This document shows, in pieces, positions 19,185 to 27,834 of a DNA stretch of 64,000 nt. Under the pieces are notes generated by a model. That model had not been told where the DNA came from, did not search any database, and was given only the letters and a program-made list of their open reading frames with translations. The position numbers and the translations under genes are program-made. The stretch comes from Neofamilia massiliensis (GTDB lineage Bacteria; Bacillota; Clostridia; Tissierellales; Peptoniphilaceae): contig NZ_CYUJ01000003.1 in NCBI RefSeq assembly GCF_001299475.1, forward strand, positions 190,409 to 254,408. Direction: 5' to 3'. The stretch's first letter is position 1. Each line of letters starts with the position of its first letter.

Positions 19185-19724
19185 CTAACCTAATAAAACC
19201 ATTTCAAAATCTGCAAGAAATTCTTTATTAAAGTTTTCTTCATAGGCCTTGGTCTCTTCATTTATTAAATTTAATTTTTCTTCAGACAAGTTCTTTGCTG
19301 CAAAGGGATAAAGAACTTGGTTTTCTTTTTCTGCATGTCGTCTTAATAAATAAACATAGGCCATACCGTGGCCGATTATGTCTAATTTATTTTTTGTAGA
19401 CGGGTCAGCTTCATAAGACTTAAGAGCCTTTTCAAGTTCAAGGGTTGTAAACCTAGCTAGGTCATGTTCAACTAACATACCTGAGCGAATTAGTTTATCT
19501 GCTAAAGGTCCTAAATCTTCTAACATATACTTAAAGAGAATATCCTCCTCTTTTTTGTGGTGGTGGCCATCAGCATAGACTCTAATAAAGTTAATTGATT
19601 TTTCAAAAAAATTTATACCAATTTCTTCTTTGCCATCTAAAATATTTATAAATTTCTCTTCTAAAATATTAGTAAAGTTTAAAATATTTTCGTGTTCTCT
19701 TTCTAAAATTTCTATTCCGTACAT
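19185..19724 (-). CDS. Hemerythrin-like HHE domain protein
   Basis: A four-helix-bundle protein with di-iron ligand motifs: REHENIL (residues about 8-14), DGHHHKKEED (about 52-61), VEHDLARF and RRHAEKENQVLYPF. Such proteins bind oxygen, NO or iron, and in anaerobes are linked to oxidative or nitrosative stress. The 179-residue length is normal for the single-domain type. It lies 15 bp after a GNAT gene at the end of the mal operon. A functional link with maltose use is not obvious. Confidence 0.85.
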   Translation of the reverse strand: MYGIEILEREHENILNFTNILEEKFINILDGKEEIGINFFEKSINFIRVYADGHHHKKEEDILFKYMLEDLGPLADKLIRSGMLVEHDLARFTTLELEKALKSYEADPSTKNKLDIIGHGMAYVYLLRRHAEKENQVLYPFAAKNLSEEKLNLINEETKAYEENFNKEFLADFEMVLLG

Positions 19725-19738
19725 TTTTTTTCTCCTAT

Positions 19739-20293
19739 TTATCCCTTAGAAAGTTTTTTATAGTCTTCTCGAGTTAGACCATAACAAACTAAATCAATAT
19801 AAGTAGGTCCCTTTTTTAAGTGGCCTTTGAGAGTTCCTTCATATTTGAGTCCTGCCTTTTTCATAACCTTGCCAGATGCAGGATTTGAAGCAAAGTGCTC
19901 TCCATAGACTTTGTTATAAGATCTTTCGTCAAAGACATAAGAAATAATTCTCTTTAAACACTCAGTCATTATTCCCTGATTTCTATAAGGAGCTCCTAAC
20001 CAGTAGCCAATAGTCGCCCTCTTGTGGACTTGAGATAAATCTAAACTTATACAACCTATTACTTCTCCATCTTCCTTTCTACAAATTGCCAAGGTAATTT
20101 GTCTATCTAAATCCCAAGATTTTTGCAAATATTCTATCCATTCAATAGAATCAATAAGTTTGTAAGGAAATGGAAGCAAAAATGTGTTGTCATAAATACT
20201 CTTGTCGTTACAAAGTTCCGCCACCTTTTTTGCATCCTCAGTCTTAAAGGGTCTCAAAATAAAATTTTTACTGTAAAGTCTAAAGTCTTCCAT
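19739..20293 (-). CDS. GNAT acetyltransferase, RimJ/RimL-like
   Basis: Resembles acetyltransferases that modify ribosomal-protein N-termini or small substrates. An N-terminal LYSKNFILRPFKTEDA is followed by the acetyl-CoA loop region GYWLGAPYRNQGIMTE (residues about 95-110), and ASNPASGKVMKKAGLKYEG near the C-terminus. The ATG at 20293 overlaps the malQ stop (TGATG), so the gene is translationally coupled to malQ; a GTG one codon upstream is the alternative. The substrate is unknown. Confidence 0.85.
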   Translation of the reverse strand: MEDFRLYSKNFILRPFKTEDAKKVAELCNDKSIYDNTFLLPFPYKLIDSIEWIEYLQKSWDLDRQITLAICRKEDGEVIGCISLDLSQVHKRATIGYWLGAPYRNQGIMTECLKRIISYVFDERSYNKVYGEHFASNPASGKVMKKAGLKYEGTLKGHLKKGPTYIDLVCYGLTREDYKKLSKG

Positions 20294-21804
20294 CACAGTC
20301 TTCCAGAAATCCTAGTTAGCTCTCTAAGTTCATCAATAATTTGCTTGTTTATGCCATCGTCTTTCATTCTCCAAGTCCAATTGTCTCCAATTTTACCTGG
20401 GTTGTTCATTCTTGCCTCGTTGCCTAGGTCTAAGAAGTCTTGCATTTGGAAAATTGCCATAAATGAAACAGAGGTCATTGCCCCTCTAATTAGGCCGTGG
20501 TTAAAGCCTTCTTCTTCATCAATATTAAAATATTTTCTAGCAAATTGTAATTCATCTTCTCTGGCATTTGCTGCCCAGCCTTTGATGGTGTCATTGTCGT
20601 GGGTGCCAGTATAAATAACTGAATTGTCAACTAAGTTGTGAGGAAGGTAGTCACTACTTGCATCTGGATTAAAGGCAAATTGAAGGACCTTCATAGATGG
20701 AAAACCTGTTTCTTTTCTAAAGTTAACAACTTCTTCAGTTATATAACCTAGGTCTTCAGCAATAATAGAAAGTTCTCCAAGTTCTTCTTTTACCTTATTG
20801 AACAAGTCCATGGCTGGTCCTAGTTCCCATGACCCTCTTCTGGCATTTTCATCTCCATAGGGAATCTTCCAATAAGATTCAAATCCCCTAAAGTGATCTA
20901 GTCTTAGGACATCAAAAATTTCTAAATTGTGTTTGATCCTATTAATCCAAAAGTTATAGCCCTCTTCTTTGTTGGCCTCCCAATCATAAACTGGATTACC
21001 CCAAAGCTGACCATCTTCTGAAAAATAATCTGGTGGACAGCCTCCTACATACTTGGGCCTTAGGTCCTTTTCCATTTGAAATAGCTGAGGCTTGGTCCAA
21101 ATTTCTAAAGAATCTGCTGCCACAAAAATTGGCAGGTCTCCTATAATTTTTATATTTCTTTCATTGACATAGGCCTTAAAGTCTGTCCATTGTTTAAAAA
21201 ATTCATATTGGATAAACTTTTGAAAATCTATTTCTTCTTGATGGTCTCTAGCAAATTCTTCTAAGGCTATAGGGTCTCTATACTTGTAAGAGTCAGGCCA
21301 ACTGTAAAAATTTTTTCCAGCAAACTTATTTTTCAGGGCCATAAACAAGGCATAGTCGTTTAACCAATCTTTTTTTTTGGCCACAAAGTCTTGAAAGCCC
21401 ATATTGCCAATATCAAAATTTGCAAAGGCCTTTTGTAAAATTGGATATCTTTCATTGTAAAGTCTTGCATAGTCAACTTTTTCAGGATCAAAACCTTCTT
21501 CTAATGACGCCAAGTCTTCCTTGGTTAAAAGGCCATCTCTAACTAAATAGTCTAAGTCTATAAAGTAAGGATTGCCAGCAAAGGAAGAAAATGAAGCATA
21601 GGGACTGTCTCCATAACCTGTTGGTCCAACTGGCAGAAGCTGCCAATACTTTTGTCCTGCAGCTTTTAAAAAATCTGCAAAATCTCTGGCCTTGTCTCCT
21701 AGGGTTCCAATTCCATAAGGGCCTGGTAGAGAGCTTATATGCATGAGAATTCCTGAACCTCTATTTTGTTTTGTTTCTTTGTAGTCGTATTTTTCATCTA
21801 ACAT
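20293..21804 (-). CDS. malQ: 4-alpha-glucanotransferase (amylomaltase)
   Basis: GH77 enzyme that transfers glucan units between maltodextrins in the cytoplasm. The N-terminus GILMHISSLPGPYGIGTLG is diagnostic. Catalytic-site stretches visible are LRLDHFRGFESYW (nucleophile Asp), IIAEDLGYIT (acid/base Glu) and GTHDNDTIKGW. The length of 503 residues is normal. It lies 13 bp after malK in the mal operon and processes maltodextrins imported by MalEFGK. Confidence 0.96.
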   Translation of the reverse strand: MLDEKYDYKETKQNRGSGILMHISSLPGPYGIGTLGDKARDFADFLKAAGQKYWQLLPVGPTGYGDSPYASFSSFAGNPYFIDLDYLVRDGLLTKEDLASLEEGFDPEKVDYARLYNERYPILQKAFANFDIGNMGFQDFVAKKKDWLNDYALFMALKNKFAGKNFYSWPDSYKYRDPIALEEFARDHQEEIDFQKFIQYEFFKQWTDFKAYVNERNIKIIGDLPIFVAADSLEIWTKPQLFQMEKDLRPKYVGGCPPDYFSEDGQLWGNPVYDWEANKEEGYNFWINRIKHNLEIFDVLRLDHFRGFESYWKIPYGDENARRGSWELGPAMDLFNKVKEELGELSIIAEDLGYITEEVVNFRKETGFPSMKVLQFAFNPDASSDYLPHNLVDNSVIYTGTHDNDTIKGWAANAREDELQFARKYFNIDEEEGFNHGLIRGAMTSVSFMAIFQMQDFLDLGNEARMNNPGKIGDNWTWRMKDDGINKQIIDELRELTRISGRL

Positions 21805-21817
21805 ATATTTTTACCTA

Positions 21818-22903
21818 CTAATTTATTCTAAGGGTTGTCTCTCCATCAAAAAAGTGTAAGGCTTCTAGGTCAAAGGTAAAGTTGTGCTTTTCATCTACTG
21901 CATATTCATAGTGGCCTGGCACACTCATTACACATTCATTGCCATCTTCAAGGACAGTATAGAGAAGTTTTTCCTTACCTAGGTTTTCTATTACATCAAT
22001 TCTAGCAACAAAGGAATTTTTATCTTCTTTTTTTGATAAAAATCTTTCAGAGCGAATGCCCATTACCACTTTTTTCCCTTCATAGGCCTTTAACTTTTCC
22101 TTGTCTTCATCCCTTGGGTCTACAATTATTACTCCTGAGTCAGAAACAAATTTATTGTCCTTCATCTTACCCTCAAAAATATTAATAGTTGGTGACCCAA
22201 TAAATTGGGCTACAAAAAGATTCTCTGGTCTGTTATAAAATTCTTCAGGCTTGCCTACTTGTTGGACCTTTCCCTTGTCTAAGAGAACAATTTTTGTTGC
22301 CATAGTCATTGCTTCAGTTTGGTCGTGGGTTACATAAATAGATGTTGTTCCCAGTTGCTTATGGAGCCTTACTAGTTCAACTCTCATGTGTTCACGAAGT
22401 TTTGCATCTAGGTTTGATAGGGGCTCGTCCATTAAAAATACTCCAGGTTTTCTAACCATGGCCCTGCCCAAAGCAACTCTCTGTCTTTGGCCGCCTGAAA
22501 TATCAGATGGCCTGTTATAAAGATAGTCTTCAATTTGTAAGACCTTGGCCGCTTCTAATACCCTTTGATGGATGACTTCTTTTCTCTCTTTTTTCATCTT
22601 TAGAGAAAAGGCCATATTTTCATAAACTGTCATATGAGGATATAGTGCATAAGATTGGAAAACCATGGCTATATCCCTGTCTGATGGGTCAACCTTGTTC
22701 ATTAACTTGCCATCAAATAAAAGCTCACCTTCGGTAATAGAGTTAAGCCCTGCAATCATACGTAAAAGGGTTGACTTTCCACAGCCAGAAGGCCCTAATA
22801 TTACGCAAAATTCTTGGTCATCTATAAGCAAATCTATATTTCTAATGGTGAAGTTTTCTCGTCCTTCGTACTTCTTGCCGATATTTTTTAATTCAACTTT
22901 CAC
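21818..22903 (-). CDS. malK: Sugar ABC transporter ATPase, MalK/MsmK family
   Basis: Energy-coupling ATPase of the maltodextrin importer. Walker A is GPSGCGKST, the signature is SGGQRQR, Walker B is VFLMDEPLSNLD, and the switch His is in VTHDQTEAMT. The C-terminal regulatory/OB (TOBE) domain spans about residues 240-361. The length matches CUT1 MalK-type ATPases. It lies 9 bp after malG. As in other Gram-positives it may also serve further CUT1 systems. Confidence 0.95.
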   Translation of the reverse strand: MKVELKNIGKKYEGRENFTIRNIDLLIDDQEFCVILGPSGCGKSTLLRMIAGLNSITEGELLFDGKLMNKVDPSDRDIAMVFQSYALYPHMTVYENMAFSLKMKKERKEVIHQRVLEAAKVLQIEDYLYNRPSDISGGQRQRVALGRAMVRKPGVFLMDEPLSNLDAKLREHMRVELVRLHKQLGTTSIYVTHDQTEAMTMATKIVLLDKGKVQQVGKPEEFYNRPENLFVAQFIGSPTINIFEGKMKDNKFVSDSGVIIVDPRDEDKEKLKAYEGKKVVMGIRSERFLSKKEDKNSFVARIDVIENLGKEKLLYTVLEDGNECVMSVPGHYEYAVDEKHNFTFDLEALHFFDGETTLRIN

Positions 22904-22912
22904 TTTTTCCTC

Positions 22913-23809
22913 CTAGCCTTTAACTGATCCTGCAGATAGTCCTGATACTAATTCCTTTTGCAAGGAAATAAATAAGATTATTATTGGAATAGCTGTCAAC
23001 AAACCTCCTGCTGCAAAGGCAGGTTGATTCATGGTCCTAACGTCGTTAATTAAAGTAAAGAGTCCTGTTGCCAGCGTATAATTTTTTGGATTTGTCAGTA
23101 GAATACTTGGTAGCATATAATCCATAAAGGGTCCTATAAAAGACCAAAGGGCAATAATTGCAAGCATTGGCCTTGCTATAGGCATAATAATTAACCTGTA
23201 AACCTGCATATTGTTACAGCCATCTATTCTAGCAGCGTCGTCTAGCTCTGTAGATACTGAATCTATATAGCCCTTTAAAATAAAGGTATTAGAAGCTATC
23301 CCTCCTGCTGCATAAATTAAAATTAACATAAACCTTCTCGAAAAAACTGGAAGGACTCCAGAGATAATTGAGTGAATAGCATAGTAGGCTGTAATACCTG
23401 CAAAGGTTGGGATTGTTTGGATTAGCATAATTGCAAGTAGACTCATCTTCTTTCCCCTAAACCTAAACCTTGAGTAGGCATAGCCTGTAAAGGAGACAAT
23501 TAGTAAGGTAATTATCGCCGTTAGAATTGCTATATAAATAGTATTTCTCACCCAATATAAAAAGTAGGTTTCTTCAAAAAGATACTGAAAATTCTTTAAG
23601 GAGAAGACAAATTCAGAGTTTAGAGAAATGTTTCTTCCTTGGTTGCCATTAAATGAAGATACTACCATCACTGATAGGGGCCAAAGAATAACAAAGGCCC
23701 AAATTATCATAATGACATAAGAAATAACAAGTAAGACCTTGCCCACTCCTGTAAGAGGCTGTTTGTCAGACAAATAAAGTTGGGAATCTTTTTTCTTTTT
23801 CTTAAACAT
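22913..23809 (-). CDS. malG: Maltodextrin ABC transporter permease MalG
   Basis: Inner-membrane permease of the CUT1 family with six predicted helices. The cytoplasmic EAA-like coupling loop is DDAARIDGCNNMQVYRLIIMP. The C-terminus ends LQKELVSGLSAGSVKG, which is characteristic of MalG. A Lys-rich N-terminal patch precedes helix 1. It starts 1 bp after the malF stop, consistent with equal expression. Confidence 0.95.
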   Translation of the reverse strand: MFKKKKKDSQLYLSDKQPLTGVGKVLLVISYVIMIIWAFVILWPLSVMVVSSFNGNQGRNISLNSEFVFSLKNFQYLFEETYFLYWVRNTIYIAILTAIITLLIVSFTGYAYSRFRFRGKKMSLLAIMLIQTIPTFAGITAYYAIHSIISGVLPVFSRRFMLILIYAAGGIASNTFILKGYIDSVSTELDDAARIDGCNNMQVYRLIIMPIARPMLAIIALWSFIGPFMDYMLPSILLTNPKNYTLATGLFTLINDVRTMNQPAFAAGGLLTAIPIIILFISLQKELVSGLSAGSVKG

Positions 23810-23810
23810 C

Positions 23811-25847
23811 TTAATCCTCCTTAAAGGCCTTAGTATTCCTGTAGCCTAAAAATGAAACAAACATTATGACTAGGGAAATTACTATGGTTATTGCTGCCCC
23901 AATACCCTGGTACTGGTTTTCTATAGTTAGCTTATAAATATAAGAAATTAACAAGTCTGAAGATCCAGCTAAATTACCATAAAGGGTTGGGAAAAACGGT
24001 CCACCTCTGTTAAACAAATAAATTATTGAAAAGTTATTAAAGTTAAAGGTGTACTGGTTTATTAGTAGAGGTGCTGTTTGATATAAAACTAGGGGAATAG
24101 TTATTCGCAAGGTCTGTTGAAATCCCTTGGCCCCATCAATTTCAGCTGCCTCATAAAGGTCTTTTGGAATTCCTTGAAGAACTCCAGTTGACAATAAGAA
24201 GATATAAGAAGATCCCAACCAGCCTTGTAATAAAATTAGGCTCAGCCTTGTTAATTGGGTTGAGTTTTTTATATCAACATTGACATTAAAGGTAGAATTT
24301 ATTACATCTGTCAAAGGTCCACCTCTAGATACCATTAGAGAAAAGAACATAATGGTTATAAAGGCAGGCACAGCCCAAGGTAGTAGATAAATAGTTCTGA
24401 AAATTTTCTTGCCCTTAACTCTGTCTTGGTTAACAAGTAAGCTTAAAATAAAACCAATAGCTATGGCCAAAGTAGTAGCTCCTAGAGTCCATACAATGGT
24501 CCACCTTAAAATTAGCCAAAAGGCTCCTCCAGCTACCCCCTCACCCTTGGCAATAAGGGCATAATTACTTAGGCCAATCCAAGAAAATTTATTTTGGTGG
24601 TCTGGATCCATATTAGTAAAGGATATTAAGAGTGTGGTCACTATTGGAATCAAAACTATAAAGGCTATTAACAAGTAGGCTGGTATAGAAACCAAATATG
24701 GAAAGCCTTCTCTGTTTAAAGTCTGCTTAGTTTCAAACCAAGTGTTTACCCTAACTCCTTTAATATTTTTCTTTTCAGTCCTATAGACGTCTACAAAGGA
24801 AAAGACAAATAAAAATATTGCTATTAATATTAGTAAAATTGAAATTATTCCCTCTATCATAAAGATAATAGACCTGTCCATTCTAGCTCCATCATGGGCC
24901 AGTGAAATTAGACCATAGAAGCCCTCGCCTTGATAATTGCCAAAACCTAAAAAATAAGGGATAGCAAGAAAATAAATATAGAGAGAGCCTAAGAAAAATA
25001 GACCTGCCTTAACTGGCTGCTTGTTTAACAGTTGACCTAGACCAGGTACAAGGGCGCCAATTATAGTGTTAATTAAAGAACTTTTTTCTATTTCTTCTGG
25101 AATTTTTCTCTTTGTGTCAGCTATATCTGACTTCATAACCTTGATCATAGATTTTGTATCTAGCTTAAGGTGGTGATTAATATTTTCAATTTCCTCTTCC
25201 AGGGATTTTTTTGGATTTTCATAGGAATAAACTAAGACGTCTTCCTTGGCCCTAGTCTTGGCTATTTTTACCTCGTTGTTGTAGGCCTTTTGAGAAATTA
25301 AACCTGATTTTTCCTTGGCCTTAATTTCTAAAATTTCTTTTTCAAGGTCTGCCTTTCTAGCTTCCTTATAGGCTTTTATTTCTGCTTCTTTTTTTGCAAC
25401 TTCTTTTGCATCTATTTTAGCTAGGGCTTCCTTCTTTTCCTTTAAAAGCTTAGATAGATTTTTGTGGTTGTCTATTATATCTGGTATGTGCCTAAGCTTG
25501 TGGGCAGAAATTTCATACTCTAGCTGGGCATCATAGTCTAAGTCTACATAGGGCTTATAAAAATCTAATTTTTTTTCTGCTATAAAAAACTCAACTTCTA
25601 AGGCTTTGATTTCCTTTACAGCCTTAGATGACTTTTCAAAGCTGGCTACTTGCTTTTTTAGATCAGATAGAAAATCCTTCTCCTGGTCCTTATATTTTTT
25701 ATATTCAATAATATAAGGGTGGGAGTCCCTATTTTTCTTTATTTTTTCAAAGTCTTCTCCAGATGCCTGAGCCAAATCTAATAGATAGAGATTTTTTCTA
25801 GGATGGGAGTTGCCAATCTCGTCTATTAAAGTTTTTTCATATCTCAT
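23811..25847 (-). CDS. malF: Maltodextrin ABC transporter permease MalF with a long N-terminal coiled-coil extension
   Basis: The CUT1 permease core occupies the last 300 or so residues, with the EAA loop EAAEIDGAKGFQQTLRITIP. It is preceded by a membrane-hairpin segment (about 260-370) with the motif PGLGQLLNKQPVKAG. The first 250 or so residues are an unusual hydrophilic, mostly Lys/Glu helical region predicted to be a cytoplasmic coiled coil. Gram-positive MalF homologues are usually about 430-450 residues; this one is 678. The ATG at 25847 is preferred because GGAGG lies seven bases upstream; an ATG four codons earlier overlaps the preceding stop (TAATG). Confidence 0.92.
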   Translation of the reverse strand: MRYEKTLIDEIGNSHPRKNLYLLDLAQASGEDFEKIKKNRDSHPYIIEYKKYKDQEKDFLSDLKKQVASFEKSSKAVKEIKALEVEFFIAEKKLDFYKPYVDLDYDAQLEYEISAHKLRHIPDIIDNHKNLSKLLKEKKEALAKIDAKEVAKKEAEIKAYKEARKADLEKEILEIKAKEKSGLISQKAYNNEVKIAKTRAKEDVLVYSYENPKKSLEEEIENINHHLKLDTKSMIKVMKSDIADTKRKIPEEIEKSSLINTIIGALVPGLGQLLNKQPVKAGLFFLGSLYIYFLAIPYFLGFGNYQGEGFYGLISLAHDGARMDRSIIFMIEGIISILLILIAIFLFVFSFVDVYRTEKKNIKGVRVNTWFETKQTLNREGFPYLVSIPAYLLIAFIVLIPIVTTLLISFTNMDPDHQNKFSWIGLSNYALIAKGEGVAGGAFWLILRWTIVWTLGATTLAIAIGFILSLLVNQDRVKGKKIFRTIYLLPWAVPAFITIMFFSLMVSRGGPLTDVINSTFNVNVDIKNSTQLTRLSLILLQGWLGSSYIFLLSTGVLQGIPKDLYEAAEIDGAKGFQQTLRITIPLVLYQTAPLLINQYTFNFNNFSIIYLFNRGGPFFPTLYGNLAGSSDLLISYIYKLTIENQYQGIGAAITIVISLVIMFVSFLGYRNTKAFKED

Positions 25848-25858
25848 AACTTCCTCCA

Positions 25859-26254
25859 TTAATTTTCGTATCTTACAAGTAAAATAAATAAAACAACATA
25901 CAAGGCTAAAATAATATAAAAAAATATTGAAGCTATATTAAAAGAAAAGATCAATCTCAGTATTCTCACTAAAACTATGCCAGCAAAAACCAGCTTGTGG
26001 ATGCCCTTGATTTTAATTTTGTCAAAGGTCAAAAATAAAAAAACTGAAAGAATAATAGGTTCAATGATATTTGATAGGTAATAAACTAGCACAAAGCTAA
26101 GGTAGTCACTTCCCTGACTTCCTGGGTAGGCTGCCTTAAAAAGTTCAAAGGCCTCTGAGCTTTTAGCTGTAATAAGGGCTTCAAGAGAGGATAAAAGAAT
26201 TATTGCTAGGGATACTATTAAAATATAGCTGAGGTTTTTGTTGATTTTTTTCAT
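25859..26254 (-). CDS. Small integral membrane protein in the mal operon
   Basis: Not recognised. The product has 131 residues with about four hydrophobic segments (residues about 8-27, 50-75, 85-103, 107-128) and a basic N-terminus. It lies between malE and malF, and its stop touches the malF region (TAATG), so it is co-transcribed and probably co-translated with the permease. Streptococcal mal loci have unrelated accessory membrane genes at other positions. A role in transporter assembly or regulation is inference. Confidence 0.7.
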   Translation of the reverse strand: MKKINKNLSYILIVSLAIILLSSLEALITAKSSEAFELFKAAYPGSQGSDYLSFVLVYYLSNIIEPIILSVFLFLTFDKIKIKGIHKLVFAGIVLVRILRLIFSFNIASIFFYIILALYVVLFILLVRYEN

Positions 26255-26284
26255 TTTTAATCCTGTACATACTTATATGTAAGA

Positions 26285-26302
26285 GGGGAACCTAAGTTCC
26301 CC
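26285..26302 (-). other. Intercistronic hairpin after malE
   Basis: Perfect 7-bp stem GGGGAAC / GTTCCCC with a four-base loop, 16 bp after the malE stop and before the next gene. No T-run follows, so it is not a normal terminator. Such hairpins protect the malE message from 3' decay and favour high binding-protein levels. Confidence 0.6.
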
Positions 26303-26318
26303 CACTAACTTTTATAAA

Positions 26319-27650
26319 TTATTTAAAGTTTGCCATCATTGCATCAAAGGATGCTTTTAGTTCGCCATAGGCGTCTTCTACACTTGCTGGCTTAACACTG
26401 TTCCAAGAAAGAACAGCATTTTTCCATGTATCCCAAACCTTACCCCATTCAGAGAAAAGTGGTCTATATGGTGCATCTGCATAAGATGCATAAGCTGCTT
26501 CTATAATTTCTTTTTGAGTGTCGGATAGGTCTGAGTCTTTATAAACATCAGCATTGGCATTTTCAAGGATCTTTCCAGTAGCCTTAAATAATTCTACAGC
26601 ATTGTCTGGATTTACTAGTTCCTTGATCATTGCATAACAAAGTTGAATCTTGTCTGGGTCCTTTTCATTTCTAGAATTAATTGCAAATCCCCAGCCGCCC
26701 TTCCAGTGAGCTAGTGGTTTGCCGGCAACAGTAATCTTGTCAATAGAATCAATTACTAGGTCTTCTCCTGCAAGCTCGTTCATGGTTGCTTGTTCCCAAG
26801 GTCCGGCTAGTCTAATAACGCCTTCTGATCCAGTTCTAAAAGAGTCGTCAATATAACCCCAGCCAGCATCTGCGTCAAATAAGGCAGTTCCAGCATCGTT
26901 GTGGACCTTCCAGTAATCATAAACAGCTGCAATAACTGCTTGTTGGTCAGAGCTTAGGTCTGCATATTCTTTAGTAAGGTCAGAATAAAAGTTTCCATTT
27001 TCATCCATGCCTAAAAGTTCAATGTTGGCTGCATTTGTTAATGCAACTCCAAACCAAGCATCAAAAATTGGTATTAAAACTGTAGACTCATTAGGTCCTG
27101 CATTTAGGTCAACTGCCTTTGATAAGTCTACGCCAGTAGCTTCAGCGTTGGCCTTGTTAGCATAAGTGATTAAAGTTTCAATATTATATGGGAAGGCTAA
27201 ATATTCGTCATCGATTTTAAGTTGGCCACCAAGACCTGCTGTAAAATCGTCCCAGCCTCCTATTTCTGCTGCCAAGGCTTCTGAATCAATTGGATTTAAA
27301 ACTTGGGCATCGTTTAGGCCATATAATCTATCAGCTGGAATAGCAAAAAGGTCAGCTACGTCTTCGTTAAGAGCATCAGTTGCATCTAGAGTATCTAGGT
27401 GGTCAAAGGCTCCTACTTCAATAATGTTGATCTTTGCATCTGGGTTAGCTTCCATAATTTTGTCTGCTGCCGCTTGGTAATAATCCATCCAATCAGTTTC
27501 AGCTTGAACAGAAATTTCACCCTTTAAGCTACCTGCTGCTGGAGTTGCTTCTCCATTGTCAGCTGGCTTATCTGTAGATGATTTTCCACAAGCAGTTAGA
27601 ACTACAGCTAAGACTAAAATTAAAGCTATAAGTCCTTTAAATTTTTTCAT
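26319..27650 (-). CDS. malE: Maltose/maltodextrin-binding lipoprotein
   Basis: Extracellular solute-binding protein of the CUT1 family, anchored by a lipid. The signal peptide ends in the lipobox LTACGKSS (Cys near residue 21). A Ser/Thr/Ala linker and the family-1 binding domain follow (ISVQAETDWMDYYQAAADKI; WGFAINSRNEKDPDK). The length of 443 residues is normal. It is the first gene of the operon, with a cre site and promoter upstream. Substrate preference for maltodextrins follows from malK and malQ next door. Confidence 0.9.
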   Translation of the reverse strand: MKKFKGLIALILVLAVVLTACGKSSTDKPADNGEATPAAGSLKGEISVQAETDWMDYYQAAADKIMEANPDAKINIIEVGAFDHLDTLDATDALNEDVADLFAIPADRLYGLNDAQVLNPIDSEALAAEIGGWDDFTAGLGGQLKIDDEYLAFPYNIETLITYANKANAEATGVDLSKAVDLNAGPNESTVLIPIFDAWFGVALTNAANIELLGMDENGNFYSDLTKEYADLSSDQQAVIAAVYDYWKVHNDAGTALFDADAGWGYIDDSFRTGSEGVIRLAGPWEQATMNELAGEDLVIDSIDKITVAGKPLAHWKGGWGFAINSRNEKDPDKIQLCYAMIKELVNPDNAVELFKATGKILENANADVYKDSDLSDTQKEIIEAAYASYADAPYRPLFSEWGKVWDTWKNAVLSWNSVKPASVEDAYGELKASFDAMMANFK

Positions 27651-27693
27651 ATATTTTCCTCCTTATATTAAAGCTGCTTATTTTTAAATTTCA

Positions 27694-27707
27694 AATAAAC
27701 GCTTTCA
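27694..27707 (-). promoter_or_regulatory. CcpA-type cre site at malE
   Basis: Minus strand TGAAAGCGTTTATT matches the cre consensus TGWAANCGNTNWCA at 12 of 14 positions. It lies just downstream of the malE -10 element, where a bound CcpA or other LacI-family repressor would block transcription. A MalR-like operator is the main alternative, since LacI-family sites share the central CG. Confidence 0.65.
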
Positions 27708-27719
27708 TTGTTATAGTAT

Positions 27720-27749
27720 ATAATACCCTAAATTTTAATTTAAAGTCAA
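27720..27749 (-). promoter_or_regulatory. malE operon promoter
   Basis: Minus strand: -35 TTGACT (27744-27749), 18-bp spacer, -10 TATTAT (27720-27725), followed after about 12 bp by the cre site. Confidence 0.6.
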
Positions 27750-27798
27750 TAGAAATGATATAAAATATCAAAGTATATAAGTAAAACACTTAAATATT

Positions 27799-27832
27799 AA
27801 AAAAGGATGGAGCCTTGGTCTCCACCCTTTTT
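27799..27832 (-). terminator. Terminator of the amino-acid ABC transporter operon
   Basis: Minus strand: AAAGGGTGGAG / CTCCATCCTTT stem (with G-U pairs) and a T-run. It starts 3 bp after the ATPase stop codon. Confidence 0.83.
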
Positions 27833-27834
27833 GC

